This document shows, piece by piece, positions 1 to 8,146 of a stretch of DNA of 64,000 bases (the first letter of the stretch is position 1; each line of letters starts with the position of its first letter). The notes beneath the pieces are model-generated. The model had not been told where the DNA came from and made no database searches. It worked only from the letters and a program-made list of their open reading frames with translations. The DNA is from Polynucleobacter ibericus (GTDB lineage: Bacteria; Pseudomonadota; Gammaproteobacteria; Burkholderiales; Burkholderiaceae), in contig NZ_CP061309.1 of assembly GCF_018687955.1 (NCBI RefSeq), forward strand, positions 372,001 through 436,000, read 5' to 3'. The translations under genes and the position numbers were made by a program.

Positions 1-471
1 AAGCACATTTTGCCCATTATCTGCTGGTTTAAAAGAAGTACTCACTTGAGGTCCCGCAAGCCATTGACCAGTATTGCCAAGTGGCGCGAATAATCTTGCG
101 CCAACATTGGCGATCCACCCTGCCTGGCCACCCCATATTGTCAACATGGCATTGTTAGCAGAAAAGGTTCCGGTGGATTGTGCTGGAAGCTGTGGCCCAT
201 AGGCAGCGGTGTAGGCGGTATCAAGCCTAACCATGCCATGCCAATCCCCAATGTTGACGGGGTTGTAGTAGCGCAACTTCAGGGTATCGACATAATTTTG
301 TGAGCCTTCATAGTCATGGTATCCCCAGAATTCCAGCGTATGATCTTTTGATCTATCTTGTGATGTGTTTACAAGCCCTAAAATAGATGTAGATGAAGTC
401 TGTTCTGCAGCACTCACCAAAGCAGTAGAAATGCATAGCAAGAAAAAGATGATTGTGCGCAGAAATGCCAT
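1..471 (-). CDS. Secreted or outer-membrane protein, C-terminal part outside the window
   Basis: Reading leftward from an ATG at 469-471, an open frame of 157 codons runs to the window edge without a stop. The protein starts with a clear signal peptide (hydrophobic core FLRTIIFFLLCISTALVSA, probable cleavage before AEQ). The mature part is rich in aromatic and Gly residues with alternating hydrophobicity (for example LEFWGYHDYEGSQNY, LKLRYYNPVNIGDWHGMVRLD), typical of outer-membrane beta-barrel or barrel-like transport proteins. I do not recognise the exact family. Its style resembles the barrel at 3933-4823. The gene is divergent from the dehydrogenase at 528. Confidence 0.7.
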   Translation of the reverse strand, partial: MAFLRTIIFFLLCISTALVSAAEQTSSTSILGLVNTSQDRSKDHTLEFWGYHDYEGSQNYVDTLKLRYYNPVNIGDWHGMVRLDTAYTAAYGPQLPAQSTGTFSANNAMLTIWGGQAGWIANVGARLFAPLGNTGQWLAGPQVSTSFKPADNGQNVL

Positions 472-527
472 ATAGGCATTAATATTAAATTACAAACCCC
501 TATTTACTAAAGATTCGAAGAGGAAGT

Positions 528-1298
528 ATGGAACATACCGTATTAGTTACTGGCGCTACTGCAGGTTTTGGAGAGGCGACTGCTCGCCGCTTTTTGGCTA
601 ATGGCCACAAAGTAGTTGCTGTTGGTAGAAGAGCAGAGCGCTTAGAGGCTTTAAAAAAATCTTTATCAGCGGAGCAGCAGCAAAAAATCTTCACTATGGT
701 GGTGGATGTTTGCGATAGTGCTCAAGTCGATGCTTTAGCATCTGCCCTGCCAGCAGAGTTTTCAAAAGTTACTGTTTTAGTCAATAACGCTGGTCTTGCC
801 CTAGGCTTGGAGCCGGCACATAAAGCATTTTTGAGTGATTGGGATCAGATGATCGACACCAACATTAAAGGGCTCGTACACATGAGTCGTGCATTTTTGC
901 CTGGCATGGTGGAACGTAAGTGTGGCCATGTTATTAATTTAGGCTCTGTTGCCGCAAATTATCCTTATCCAGGTGGGAACGTGTATGGCGGCACCAAAGC
1001 ATTTGTAAAACAATTTAGTTTAAATTTACGAGCGGATCTCATTGGTACTCCGGTACGTGTGACTTGTATTGAACCCGGAATGTGCGCTGGCACTGAGTTC
1101 TCTAATGTCCGCTTTAAAGGTGACGATGCAAAAGCAGAAAAAGTCTATACCGGTGTGCAAGCCTTGAGTGCCGATGATGTAGCAGAGACAATTTATTGGT
1201 CAGCTACTCTACCAAGTCATATTAATATCAATGTCTTAGAGGTAATGCCGGTCCAGCAAGCCTTTAATGCATTTAATGTACATCGCGGCGAGTTTTAA
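528..1298 (+). CDS. ydfG: NADP-dependent short-chain dehydrogenase, YdfG type
   Basis: This cytoplasmic Rossmann-fold oxidoreductase closely resembles E. coli YdfG, which oxidises L-allo-threonine and L-serine and reduces 3-hydroxypropionate-pathway malonic semialdehyde. The nucleotide-binding TGATAGFG lies at residues 8-15, the NNAG motif at 86-89, and the catalytic triad is Ser140, Tyr153, Lys157 (VYGGTK). The family-specific stretches EPAHKA, GMVER and TEFSNVRFKGDD are present. Length 256 residues is normal. The start is supported by an AGAGGAAG ribosome-binding site just upstream. The 3' end overlaps the convergent gene by 4 bases. Confidence 0.92.
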   Translation: MEHTVLVTGATAGFGEATARRFLANGHKVVAVGRRAERLEALKKSLSAEQQQKIFTMVVDVCDSAQVDALASALPAEFSKVTVLVNNAGLALGLEPAHKAFLSDWDQMIDTNIKGLVHMSRAFLPGMVERKCGHVINLGSVAANYPYPGGNVYGGTKAFVKQFSLNLRADLIGTPVRVTCIEPGMCAGTEFSNVRFKGDDAKAEKVYTGVQALSADDVAETIYWSATLPSHININVLEVMPVQQAFNAFNVHRGEF

Positions 1299-1837
1299 GG
1301 TTTAGGTTTATTCCACTGGTAAAACTTGGGGTAGACACGCATTACTACGGGGCCATCAAAGTCCCACGATTTACAGGTTCCCAAGTAAAGCGGTGGTTTG
1401 TTGCCTTCGGGGTCAAAGAAGGCTCCTGGAATGGATTGAAAGGCTGCGGTAGCAAGGTTGGTAAGTAGTTCCCGCAAATGTGTGCAGCCTTTGATTCCGC
1501 CTAGGTGAGTGTCTATCGTTTTGCGCCAACCTTTACCAATGCGCTCTCCAATCAGAGAGTCCATCGGTGGAATGGCTGCTGAACATTCTGCATGGGGTTG
1601 TTCATCCATCACTACCTCAATTTCTTGAATGACAAATTCTCTATTCAGGGTGACGCGTACCCACATATCGTGAAAGGCTTCGCCTGGTTGCCAGAGATGT
1701 GCGGTAGTCTGGAAAGGATTTGTTTTGAAATCCTTTAGATGTCCTTCGATATCCCATAAGCCATCTTCTCTGGCATAGCCCTGAAAAGTAACTTCTCTGG
1801 TATGGAGTAGAGCACGTGGTTTTGGGGCGGAGAGCAT
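1295..1837 (-). CDS. DUF2889-type conserved hypothetical protein
   Basis: A 180-residue soluble protein, starting at MLSAPKPRALLHTREV. A longer frame to 1939 exists, but its extra N-terminus is not family-like. The sequence pattern (HTREVTFQGYAREDGLWDIEGHL, then WVRVTLN and IGKGWRKTIDTHLGGIKGCTHL, with conserved His and Cys) fits the DUF2889 family of betaproteobacteria. Its function is unknown. The spaced His and Cys residues near GGIKGCTHLRELL could bind metal, but that is speculation. It is divergent from the pseudouridine synthase and convergent with ydfG. Confidence 0.75.
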   Translation of the reverse strand: MLSAPKPRALLHTREVTFQGYAREDGLWDIEGHLKDFKTNPFQTTAHLWQPGEAFHDMWVRVTLNREFVIQEIEVVMDEQPHAECSAAIPPMDSLIGERIGKGWRKTIDTHLGGIKGCTHLRELLTNLATAAFQSIPGAFFDPEGNKPPLYLGTCKSWDFDGPVVMRVYPKFYQWNKPKP

Positions 1838-1939
1838 AGGGTAGGCGTCTTTAATTGCAAGGATCTCTAATAATAATGAATTACTAAAAACTGCTGACAG
1901 GCTTAATGCCAGCCTGCTCTGTAGTATCCTTTGCAGCAT

Positions 1940-2665
1940 ATGGCAAAACCTATTTCTTTAGAAAAAATTCTCTTTAGCCAAGGCTTTGGTACGCGTCGCT
2001 ACTGTAGCGATTTGGTATATGCCGAGCTAGTAAAGGTGAATGGCGAGCTAGTACAGGATCCTGAAGAAAGAATTGCCACCGAAAATCTAATTCTCAATGT
2101 AGAGGGTAAGGATTGGGAGTATCACGAGAAAGCCTACTTAGCATTTAATAAGCCAGCTAACTACGAGTGCTCGCATAAAACAACGCATCATCCGAGTGTT
2201 TATAGTTTGCTGCCAAGTCCTTTTGTGGAGAGAGGTTTGCAGTGTGTTGGTCGTCTAGACTACGACACTACTGGGTTGCTCTTAATCTCGGATGATGGTC
2301 AGTTCATTCACAAAATGACGACACCCAAGAAAAATATTGGTAAGGTGTATGAGATCACCACACCAGAACCGATTACGCAGAAACAAATTGATCATTTAAT
2401 GAATGGTGTTGTGCTTGATGATGATCCAAAACCTTGCTTTGCTACCGCATGCAAACAGTCGTCAGAAAATGTTTTAGCAATGACAATTGTCGAAGGTCGC
2501 TATCACCAAGTAAAGCGCATGATGGCAGCGGTTGGCAATCATGTTACCAAGCTTCATCGCACTGAAATTGGCGCATATAAAATGCCTGCCGATCTAGCCG
2601 AGGGTGAATGGCGCTGGTTGTATCCAGAAGATCTAAAACAGCTCTCGCAGAGCGTTTCTAATTAA
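1940..2665 (+). CDS. rsuA: RsuA/RluE-family pseudouridine synthase (16S rRNA)
   Basis: This enzyme isomerises uridine to pseudouridine in rRNA; closest in style to RsuA, which acts on 16S U516. An N-terminal S4 RNA-binding domain (residues 1-45, LEKILFSQGFGTRRYCS, VKVNGELV) is followed by the catalytic domain with GRLDYDTTGLLLISDDGQ, catalytic Asp107, and the C-terminal GRYHQVKRM loop. I chose the ATG at 1940; a TTG nine bases upstream is in frame but has no supporting signal. No strong Shine-Dalgarno is seen for either. The 241-residue length suits the family. It may be co-transcribed with the pterin dehydratase 12 bases downstream. Confidence 0.85.
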   Translation: MAKPISLEKILFSQGFGTRRYCSDLVYAELVKVNGELVQDPEERIATENLILNVEGKDWEYHEKAYLAFNKPANYECSHKTTHHPSVYSLLPSPFVERGLQCVGRLDYDTTGLLLISDDGQFIHKMTTPKKNIGKVYEITTPEPITQKQIDHLMNGVVLDDDPKPCFATACKQSSENVLAMTIVEGRYHQVKRMMAAVGNHVTKLHRTEIGAYKMPADLAEGEWRWLYPEDLKQLSQSVSN

Positions 2666-2677
2666 AGGAATTCTGCT

Positions 2678-2968
2678 TTGATAATCGATAACTTCAATTT
2701 AGATAAAGAAATCCCCCTTTGGTCCTTGGACGCAGATGGAAAAGCAATTACGCGGCAGTTTGCTTTTGTAGACTTCAAGCAAGCTTTTGAATTTATGACG
2801 CTAGCTGCGCAATATGCTGAAGAAATTGACCATCATCCTGATTGGTCGAATTCATGGAATAAGGTGAAGGTGAGTCTAACTACCCATTCAGCTGGTACTC
2901 TGACTAAATTGGATATTCAGTTAGCAAAGGCAATGGATGCCTTTGCTTCCCAAGTAAATCAAGTGTAA
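2678..2968 (+). CDS. phhB: Pterin-4a-carbinolamine dehydratase
   Basis: This enzyme dehydrates 4a-hydroxytetrahydropterin and so recycles the cofactor of aromatic amino acid hydroxylases. In bacteria it also appears in other pterin roles. The signature is intact: EEIDHHPDWSNSWNKVKVSL with His52 and His53, then His70 and Asp79. At 96 residues it has the usual length. Translation appears to start at TTG 2678, because an AAAGGAA ribosome-binding site sits 7 bases upstream and no ATG gives a full-length domain. No phenylalanine hydroxylase gene is in the window. It is convergent with the acidic protein gene, end to end. Confidence 0.88.
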   Translation: MIIDNFNLDKEIPLWSLDADGKAITRQFAFVDFKQAFEFMTLAAQYAEEIDHHPDWSNSWNKVKVSLTTHSAGTLTKLDIQLAKAMDAFASQVNQV

Positions 2969-3184
2969 TTAGTGCTCTTCGCCTTCGTGGTCTTCCTCAT
3001 TCATACTCATGAGGATGGTGGCTAATAAACCATAGACTACTTCGGTAGAGATCATCCCGTCTTCATCGAGCTCATCAATTAAGTCATTTAGTCGATCCTC
3101 GGTAGGCTCATTGAGCAAGGTCATTGCACACTCGCACCCATAGTCAAAATCTTCATCATTCTGGGTTTGGTTCTCTTCGGTCAT
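2969..3184 (-). CDS. Small acidic hypothetical protein
   Basis: A 71-residue, highly acidic protein starting at MTEENQTQNDEDFDYG, with two close cysteines (GCECAM) and a helix-rich body (LNDLIDELDEDGMIS, VVYGLLATILMSM). An AAGGAT ribosome-binding site precedes this ATG, which is why the longer upstream frame to 3226 was not used. No membrane segment or signal peptide is seen and I do not recognise the family. The C-terminal HEGEEH could bind metal weakly. It stands alone between two convergent or divergent neighbours. Confidence 0.6.
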   Translation of the reverse strand: MTEENQTQNDEDFDYGCECAMTLLNEPTEDRLNDLIDELDEDGMISTEVVYGLLATILMSMNEEDHEGEEH

Positions 3185-3333
3185 ATTTATCCTTAATTGA
3201 GCAATCAGGATAGCAAATTGCAGCAAAATTCGATACAGCTAAATCAATCCTTTTTGTAAGTCTCCAGCTCTATCTGTGGTGAAGGCCGCAGTACTTGCCA
3301 AAATAGTCTTGGGCTTGGTTTACAGTGCTACTT

Positions 3334-3936
3334 ATGAAGCTATTAAAGCCAATGATTTTCTTATTTTGCCTGGTGCCCCTGGCTCGCTTAATATGGCTTG
3401 GCGCATACGATGGGTTGGGCGCTAACCCTATTGAGTTCATTACCCGCTCAACCGGTACTTGGGCGCTGGTCTTTCTCTGCATCACCTTGGCGATGACGCC
3501 TTTGCGTTTAATTACAGGTTTAAGCGCTTGGATTAAGCTGCGCCGTATGTTGGGACTCTTTTGCTTTTTCTACGCCTGCATCCACTTTTTGATCTGGTTT
3601 TGGCTGGATCAGAATTTAGATCTTCAATCGATGTGGAATGATGTTGTGAAGCGTCCATTTATTACGATGGGTTTTCTGACTTTAGTATTGCTGACCCCTT
3701 TGGCGTTGACTTCAAATCAGTGGTCAGTCCGCCAACTGGGAAGACGCTGGACCATCTTGCATAAGCTTGTATATTTGATTGCCTGTACTGCAATACTTCA
3801 CTATTGGTGGCATAAGGCGGGTAAGAACGATTTAGATACCGTTTCTATTTATGGGGCAATCATTTTGCTATTGTTGATTTGCCGTATTCCTATAGTTAGA
3901 AATATTCTGCAGCGCAAACGAAACTCTGTGACTTAA
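3334..3936 (+). CDS. msrQ: MsrQ heme-binding membrane subunit of periplasmic methionine sulfoxide reductase
   Basis: MsrQ (YedZ) is a b-type-heme inner-membrane protein that feeds electrons to the periplasmic molybdoenzyme MsrP, which repairs oxidised methionines. The 200-residue protein has about six membrane segments with the family features: GANPIEFITRSTGTWAL near the N-terminus, LRRMLGLFCFFYACIHFLIW with a ligand-type His, KRPFITMG, and LHKLVYLIACTAILHYWW with further His residues. The ATG at 3334 is preferred over an upstream GTG at 3325. No msrP gene is adjacent, which is unusual because the two are normally paired. It is convergent with the next gene with a 4-base overlap. Confidence 0.9.
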   Translation: MKLLKPMIFLFCLVPLARLIWLGAYDGLGANPIEFITRSTGTWALVFLCITLAMTPLRLITGLSAWIKLRRMLGLFCFFYACIHFLIWFWLDQNLDLQSMWNDVVKRPFITMGFLTLVLLTPLALTSNQWSVRQLGRRWTILHKLVYLIACTAILHYWWHKAGKNDLDTVSIYGAIILLLLICRIPIVRNILQRKRNSVT

Positions 3937-4823
3937 AATTCCGTGGTGTAGCGCACGATTAGGCGGCGCGTTTCGACAAAACCATTCTTGATTTCCATGT
4001 CACGTCCATACTGCAGGCTAATCCTACCAAAGGGGTAGTACGCAAGTGCGCTTAATAAAAATCGCTGAGTATTTACGACATTATTCTGATAAGTATTGCC
4101 AATCGTAGTGGCACCGCCAGCGACATAAAAGTAAGAGGCACCCAAAGTGTAGTTTTGATTAATCTTATAGATTGGGCCAAGCTGTGTGGTTGTCAACGGC
4201 TTCTGGTTTAAGGAGGTATTGGTCGCTGATAAACACGCTGCAGCACACTGGCTATTCCCACCAAACCACATCGTATCCACTGCGATCATGCCATCTAGAT
4301 TTTCGATGATAGGTTGTTGATAGCCCATCTGAATATCAGATCTATAACGGTTCTCACTAGTATTAAAAACTTGTTGGCTGTTATAGCCACCAGTGGGCAC
4401 TGTTAAATAGCCAGCCAATCCAAAGTATTTTCTTTTCTCTCTATCAGCATACGGCCAAATGGCTGTTGCAAGTGTGATATCCCCAAACCCAGTACTTGCT
4501 GGGTAGCTTGCTAAAGAGCCTGCTGGCTTTATCGTGCCATAGGGAAGTTGTAGATACGATATGGCTGGTAGATCTTTTATCGCATAACTCGTGCTAACAC
4601 GGGCGATCGCACTTTGAGTGCCAATATCAGGACTGCCATATGGCCTGGTTGATACAGCCGTACCATTTCTATAAAAAGTGCTGTTATCTGTATTAACGTA
4701 GCTAATCATCGCGTGACTCTTCCCCGGTAGGGGCGCAACAATATCGTTAGGTTGTAGATCAATTGCCAAGACAGTCGTTGGTAACGCCAAGAGGGTGAGG
4801 GCAATAAAGCGAGTTAAATTCAT
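3933..4823 (-). CDS. Outer-membrane barrel protein, MetA-pathway/transporter-like
   Basis: A 296-residue exported protein with a signal peptide (MNLTRFIALTLLALPTTVLA, cleavage before IDL) and a mature body of alternating beta-strands ending in an aromatic (RRLIVRYTTEF), the hallmark of an outer-membrane barrel. The pattern LQPNDIVAPLPGKSHAMISY, TGFGDITLATAIWPY, YLTVPTGGYN and a C-terminal strand series matches the family called transporter or phenol-degradation MetA-like. A pair of Cys (CAAAC) sits in a predicted outer loop. The substrate is unknown. Start chosen at the first ATG with the signal peptide. Confidence 0.75.
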   Translation of the reverse strand: MNLTRFIALTLLALPTTVLAIDLQPNDIVAPLPGKSHAMISYVNTDNSTFYRNGTAVSTRPYGSPDIGTQSAIARVSTSYAIKDLPAISYLQLPYGTIKPAGSLASYPASTGFGDITLATAIWPYADREKRKYFGLAGYLTVPTGGYNSQQVFNTSENRYRSDIQMGYQQPIIENLDGMIAVDTMWFGGNSQCAAACLSATNTSLNQKPLTTTQLGPIYKINQNYTLGASYFYVAGGATTIGNTYQNNVVNTQRFLLSALAYYPFGRISLQYGRDMEIKNGFVETRRLIVRYTTEF

Positions 4824-4884
4824 GCCAGCATTGTAATTAATATAAAAAGAAGAGGTAATGCAGGGCTACCCTACAATAGGCTGC

Positions 4885-5211
4885 ATGAATATACCCCTCT
4901 CAAAGCTAAGTCCATTCCTCTTATTAATGGGTGTCGTAGCCTGCTCTCAAACTGCTCCTAAACCCCCTGGGTCAACTACTTTTTCTCCTTACAGCCCGCA
5001 GCAGATTCAGGAATTTAATAAACAGCCTCTTTCTCCGGTGGAGGGTCCGTTTGGCCCGGTGGATCGGCAGGCAGAAGATCTTCGTCTGGCTAAAGAACGC
5101 GCATTAGATTCAAAATTTTATAATCAACCAAAAGGCGAAGAAGAGGCTGAGGCAATCGAAACACAATCAGCTGATCCCTACCAGGCTACAAAACCACTTT
5201 TAACCTTCTAA
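4885..5211 (+). CDS. Small putative lipoprotein
   Basis: A 108-residue protein starting MNIPLSKLSPFLLLMGVVAC, where VVAC is an acceptable lipobox, so the Cys20 would be lipidated and the protein anchored to a membrane. The mature part is Pro- and acid-rich (EGPFGPVDRQAEDLRLAKERA) with no domain I know. The ATG at 4885 is preferred to the one at 4858 because it places the signal sequence at the N-terminus. A TACAAT box lies 7 bases before this ATG, so the transcript may have almost no leader. It overlaps the convergent SRAP gene by 4 bases. Confidence 0.65.
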   Translation: MNIPLSKLSPFLLLMGVVACSQTAPKPPGSTTFSPYSPQQIQEFNKQPLSPVEGPFGPVDRQAEDLRLAKERALDSKFYNQPKGEEEAEAIETQSADPYQATKPLLTF

Positions 5212-5828
5212 GCAAGAATAAGTTCTGGCATTGAATTGAATTGCAATAGTGCTTGAGCTTCTTGAGGTGTAGCATTTAGCCATGCGCTAAATAGCTCGGA
5301 ACGTAATGGAACCACGGTACGTTTTTCATCTTCAGGTTTATGCATACGCTGCATGACTGGATGGTCAGCAGCATTAATTGTGAGCATGGAAAAAGAAACA
5401 ATCAGTTCACCAGTCTCTGGTTCAGTCCAAGTATCCCAAATTGAAGCTATGGCCATTGGTTCTTGATTGGCTTGCTTGATGGTAGAACGTACTGCTTTGC
5501 CTGACTCATAACAAGGCTCATAAAAAGCATCTGCTAAAGCTAGGGCGTAATGCCGCTTAACCCAAGCATGTTTATATGAGGGTTTTTCAGCTACTGTTTC
5601 TGCTCTGGCGTTATAGGTCTTTCTACCAAATGTTTCCTCTTTGGCCCAAGATGGTAGTAGGCCAAAGCGTGCCAAACCAATGGCAGTTCGGTCGGTATTG
5701 TGGCTTTTGAGAATGATCGGCCCAGAGTAAGTCGGAAAGATATCGTGGGCGTTAGATGCGGGCAGATCAAGGTCAAAATGGGATTTAACCCAATCTACGT
5801 TGGTAGTCGTGAGGTATTGAACACACAT
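5208..5828 (-). CDS. yedK: SRAP/HMCES-type abasic-site-processing protein (YedK family)
   Basis: Proteins of this family crosslink through an N-terminal Cys to abasic sites in single-stranded DNA and shield them. Cys2 follows the initiator Met (MCVQYLTT), and would be exposed after Met removal. NARAETVAEKPSYKHAW is the conserved DNA-contact motif with its Asn. The FYE glutamate is present as ADAFYEP, and the His-containing MQRMHKPEDEKRTVV matches the late catalytic segment. At 206 residues it is of normal length. A LexA link is known for the family elsewhere, but I see no obvious LexA box upstream here. Confidence 0.88.
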   Translation of the reverse strand: MCVQYLTTTNVDWVKSHFDLDLPASNAHDIFPTYSGPIILKSHNTDRTAIGLARFGLLPSWAKEETFGRKTYNARAETVAEKPSYKHAWVKRHYALALADAFYEPCYESGKAVRSTIKQANQEPMAIASIWDTWTEPETGELIVSFSMLTINAADHPVMQRMHKPEDEKRTVVPLRSELFSAWLNATPQEAQALLQFNSMPELILA

Positions 5829-5912
5829 GGCTTGATTTTACTGCTGCTTATGACGATTTATTGAATGCCTACTGGTAAAATTGAGGTCAAATTTTAGAAA
5901 GATCTATTCCTA

Positions 5913-6755
5913 ATGAAACCTTTTACTTCGATATCCAATTCAATAGTAGTCCGCTTTATTGCTGCTGGCTTATTCTCTGCTGCCCTGATGGGTGGTGCTC
6001 ATGCGCAACAAAGTGGTTTACCAATTAATGCTGCGGCATCAGTTAATGGCGTGATTATTACTAATGACATGGTTGAACAAGGTATTAAGGCTGCCATTTC
6101 TCAAGGACAAAAGGATTCTCCAGAATTGCGCAAAGTGGTGATAGAAAAGTTTATTGAGGTGCTCTTGCTTTCACAGCAAGCTGAGAAAGATGGTCTAGCA
6201 AATTCTGAGAGAGCTAACACGCAATTAGCCATGATTCGCCAAAATTATTTAGCAGATCTTGAGCTATCTACTTATATGTCAAAAAATCCCATCACTGATG
6301 CAGATGTCCAGGCTGAATACAACAAAGAGCTTGCCTCTTTGGGTCCGCAAGGCATGATTGTGGAGTACAAGGTGAGTGATATTGCAGTAGCTAGCGAAGC
6401 CGATGCTCAAGCAGCGTTGGCCCGTATCAAGAAAGGCGAGGCATTCGATAAGGTTGCCAAGAGCGTTTCTTTGGCGCCAAACAAGGTACAGGGTGGTGCC
6501 GTAGGCTGGATTCAGCCTGGTCAGATAGCCCCGCAATTGTCTTCAGTGTTGATTTCTCTTGCAAAGGGTCAGGTTTCACCAGCGCCAGTTCAGGTGCAAC
6601 AAGGTTGGTACTTAATTAAGTTGGAAGATAAAAAATCAACCAAACCACCTTCATTTGAACAAGCAAAGCAAGCTATTCGTTCTGGGATGATGCAAAGAAA
6701 GCAATTTGAGTTCTTGAGTCAGATTGCAAAAGACGCCAAGATCGTAGTGCAGTAA
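5913..6755 (+). CDS. Periplasmic parvulin-type peptidyl-prolyl isomerase
   Basis: This PPIase helps fold exported and outer-membrane proteins. A signal peptide (core VRFIAAGLFSAALMGGAHA, cleavage before QQS) is followed by a SurA_N-like helical segment (residues ~40-130) and one rotamase domain (~140-245). The parvulin motifs are intact: EYKVSDIAVASEADAQAAL, GEAFDKVAKSVSLAPN, GGAVGWIQPGQIAPQ, and VQVQQGWYLIKLEDKK. The basic C-terminal helix (MMQRKQFEFLSQIAKDAKI) is family-typical. It ends just before a strong bidirectional terminator shared with folA. Confidence 0.88.
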   Translation: MKPFTSISNSIVVRFIAAGLFSAALMGGAHAQQSGLPINAAASVNGVIITNDMVEQGIKAAISQGQKDSPELRKVVIEKFIEVLLLSQQAEKDGLANSERANTQLAMIRQNYLADLELSTYMSKNPITDADVQAEYNKELASLGPQGMIVEYKVSDIAVASEADAQAALARIKKGEAFDKVAKSVSLAPNKVQGGAVGWIQPGQIAPQLSSVLISLAKGQVSPAPVQVQQGWYLIKLEDKKSTKPPSFEQAKQAIRSGMMQRKQFEFLSQIAKDAKIVVQ

Positions 6756-6783
6756 AAATAGATAAAAGCAGCTGTAGTTGGAT

Positions 6784-6808
6784 AAAAGGACTCCTCGGAG
6801 TCCTTTTT
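6784..6808. terminator. Bidirectional intrinsic terminator between the parvulin gene and folA
   Basis: An 11-base-pair stem (AAAAGGACTCC paired with GGAGTCCTTTT) with a 2-base apex and T/A tracts on both sides. It can stop transcription from both convergent genes. The stop codon of folA (6807-6809) lies in the tail. Confidence 0.85.
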
Positions 6809-7295
6809 ATTTACGCTCTAATGTAATAAAGCTGAAGGTAATGTCACCTTCCGAGCCGGGAGTGCGCTCAACCTCTTTCCAAGCGGATAGATTGGGTACT
6901 TCGAAAAAGGTGTCGCCACCCTCAATATCTAAATCGATTTCAGTAATGTAAAGACGATCGGCCTTATCAAAGGCTTGCTTAAAAAGTTGTTCACCACCAA
7001 TGACAAAGACACGCTCAAACTCGCTTAAGCTATTCAAGGCTTCATCTAACGATCCAACTAACTCGCCGCCGGTTGCGACGTAGTTAGTATTGCGGCTCAC
7101 TACGATATTGCGACGACCAGGCAGAGGGCGTCCAATCGATTCCCAGGTCTTGCGTCCCATGATGACTGGATGACCCATAGTGACACGCTTGAAGAACTGT
7201 AAATCAGCCGAGATCTTCCAAGGCATTTGATTATCACGACCAATGACGTAATTACGTGAGCGCGCAACAATCATAGAGATAGCAGGTTGAGTCAT
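6807..7295 (-). CDS. folA: Dihydrofolate reductase
   Basis: Reduces dihydrofolate to tetrahydrofolate with NADPH, the partner of ThyA in the thymidylate cycle. The family motifs are complete: IVARSRNYVIGRDNQMPW, the catalytic acid Asp31 in SADLQFFKRVT, GRKTWESIGRPLPGRRNIVVSR, and VFVIGGEQLF. Length 162 residues. It lies 11 bases after thyA on the same strand, so thyA-folA is probably one transcript, which ends at the shared terminator. Confidence 0.97.
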   Translation of the reverse strand: MTQPAISMIVARSRNYVIGRDNQMPWKISADLQFFKRVTMGHPVIMGRKTWESIGRPLPGRRNIVVSRNTNYVATGGELVGSLDEALNSLSEFERVFVIGGEQLFKQAFDKADRLYITEIDLDIEGGDTFFEVPNLSAWKEVERTPGSEGDITFSFITLERK

Positions 7296-7306
7296 AAGTA
7301 CGATTC

Positions 7307-8101
7307 TTAAATGGCTACAGGAGCTTTAATATGGGGATGGGATTCATAGCCAACAATTTCGAAGTCTTCAAACTCGTAATCAAAAATTGAATCTGGCTTA
7401 CGTAAAATATTGAGTTTAGGCAATGGTAAGAAGTCTCTAGAGAGCTGTAGATCAACTTGTTCTAGATGGTTGCTATATAAGTGGCAATCACCACCTGTCC
7501 AAATAAAATCACCAACCTCTAGATTGCATTGTTGCGCCATCATATGGGTGAGCAAGGCATAGCTAGCGATATTGAATGGTACGCCCAAGAAAATATCAGC
7601 GCTGCGTTGATAGAGTTGGCATGATAATTTTCCATCGGCTACATAAAACTGGAAGAATGCGTGGCAAGGCGCTAAAGCCATGCGCGGAATATCTGCTACG
7701 TTCCATGCGGAAACAATGATGCGGCGTGAGTCTGGATTCTTCTTAATAGTCTCTACTACTTCGGAGATTTGATCGATATGCTGACCGTTTGGTGCGGGCC
7801 ATGAGCGCCACTGATAGCCGTAGATAGGGCCTAAATCACCATCAGGCGCAGCCCATTCATTCCAGATGGAGACACCACGATCTTTGAGCCAATTATTGTC
7901 CGTGCTACCTTTGAGAAACCAGAGTAATTCGTAAATGATGGATTTGAGGTGCAGTTTTTTAGTGGTCACCATCGGAAAGCCGTCAGCCAAGTTAAAGCGC
8001 ATCTGGTGCCCAAATACGGAGACCGTGCCAGTTCCAGTCCTATCAGACTTTTGAACCCCCTTGGCGAGGACTTCCTTCATGAGATCGTGATATTGACGCA
8101 T
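7307..8101 (-). CDS. thyA: Thymidylate synthase
   Basis: Makes dTMP from dUMP using methylene-tetrahydrofolate. At 264 residues it has the same length as the E. coli enzyme. Key features are RTGTGT (residues 21-26) for phosphate binding, catalytic Cys146 in [12 protein letters not shown], the [17 protein letters not shown] substrate motif, and the C-terminal AVI-type end ([10 protein letters not shown]). It is upstream of folA. Only 45 bases separate it from the upstream fpr gene on the same strand, so some readthrough from fdxA-fpr is possible. Confidence 0.97.
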   Translation of the reverse strand: MRQYHDLMKEVLAKGVQKSDRTGTGTVSVFGHQMRFNLADGFPMVTTKKLHLKSIIYELLWFLKGSTDNNWLKDRGVSIWNEWAAPDGDLGPIYGYQWRSWPAPNGQHIDQISEVVETIKKNPDSRRIIVSAWNVADIPRMALAPCHAFFQFYVADGKLSCQLYQRSADIFLGVPFNIASYALLTHMMAQQCNLEVGDFIWTGGDCHLYSNHLEQVDLQLSRDFLPLPKLNILRKPDSIFDYEFEDFEIVGYESHPHIKAPVAI

Positions 8102-8146
8102 ATATATTGGCTAAAAGTGGTTATGTATTAACAAACTAAGGATAGC

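Noticed and set aside
3270..3485. 71-codon minus-strand frame before and into msrQ
   Set aside because: It overlaps msrQ in antisense, and its sequence has no recognisable domain.
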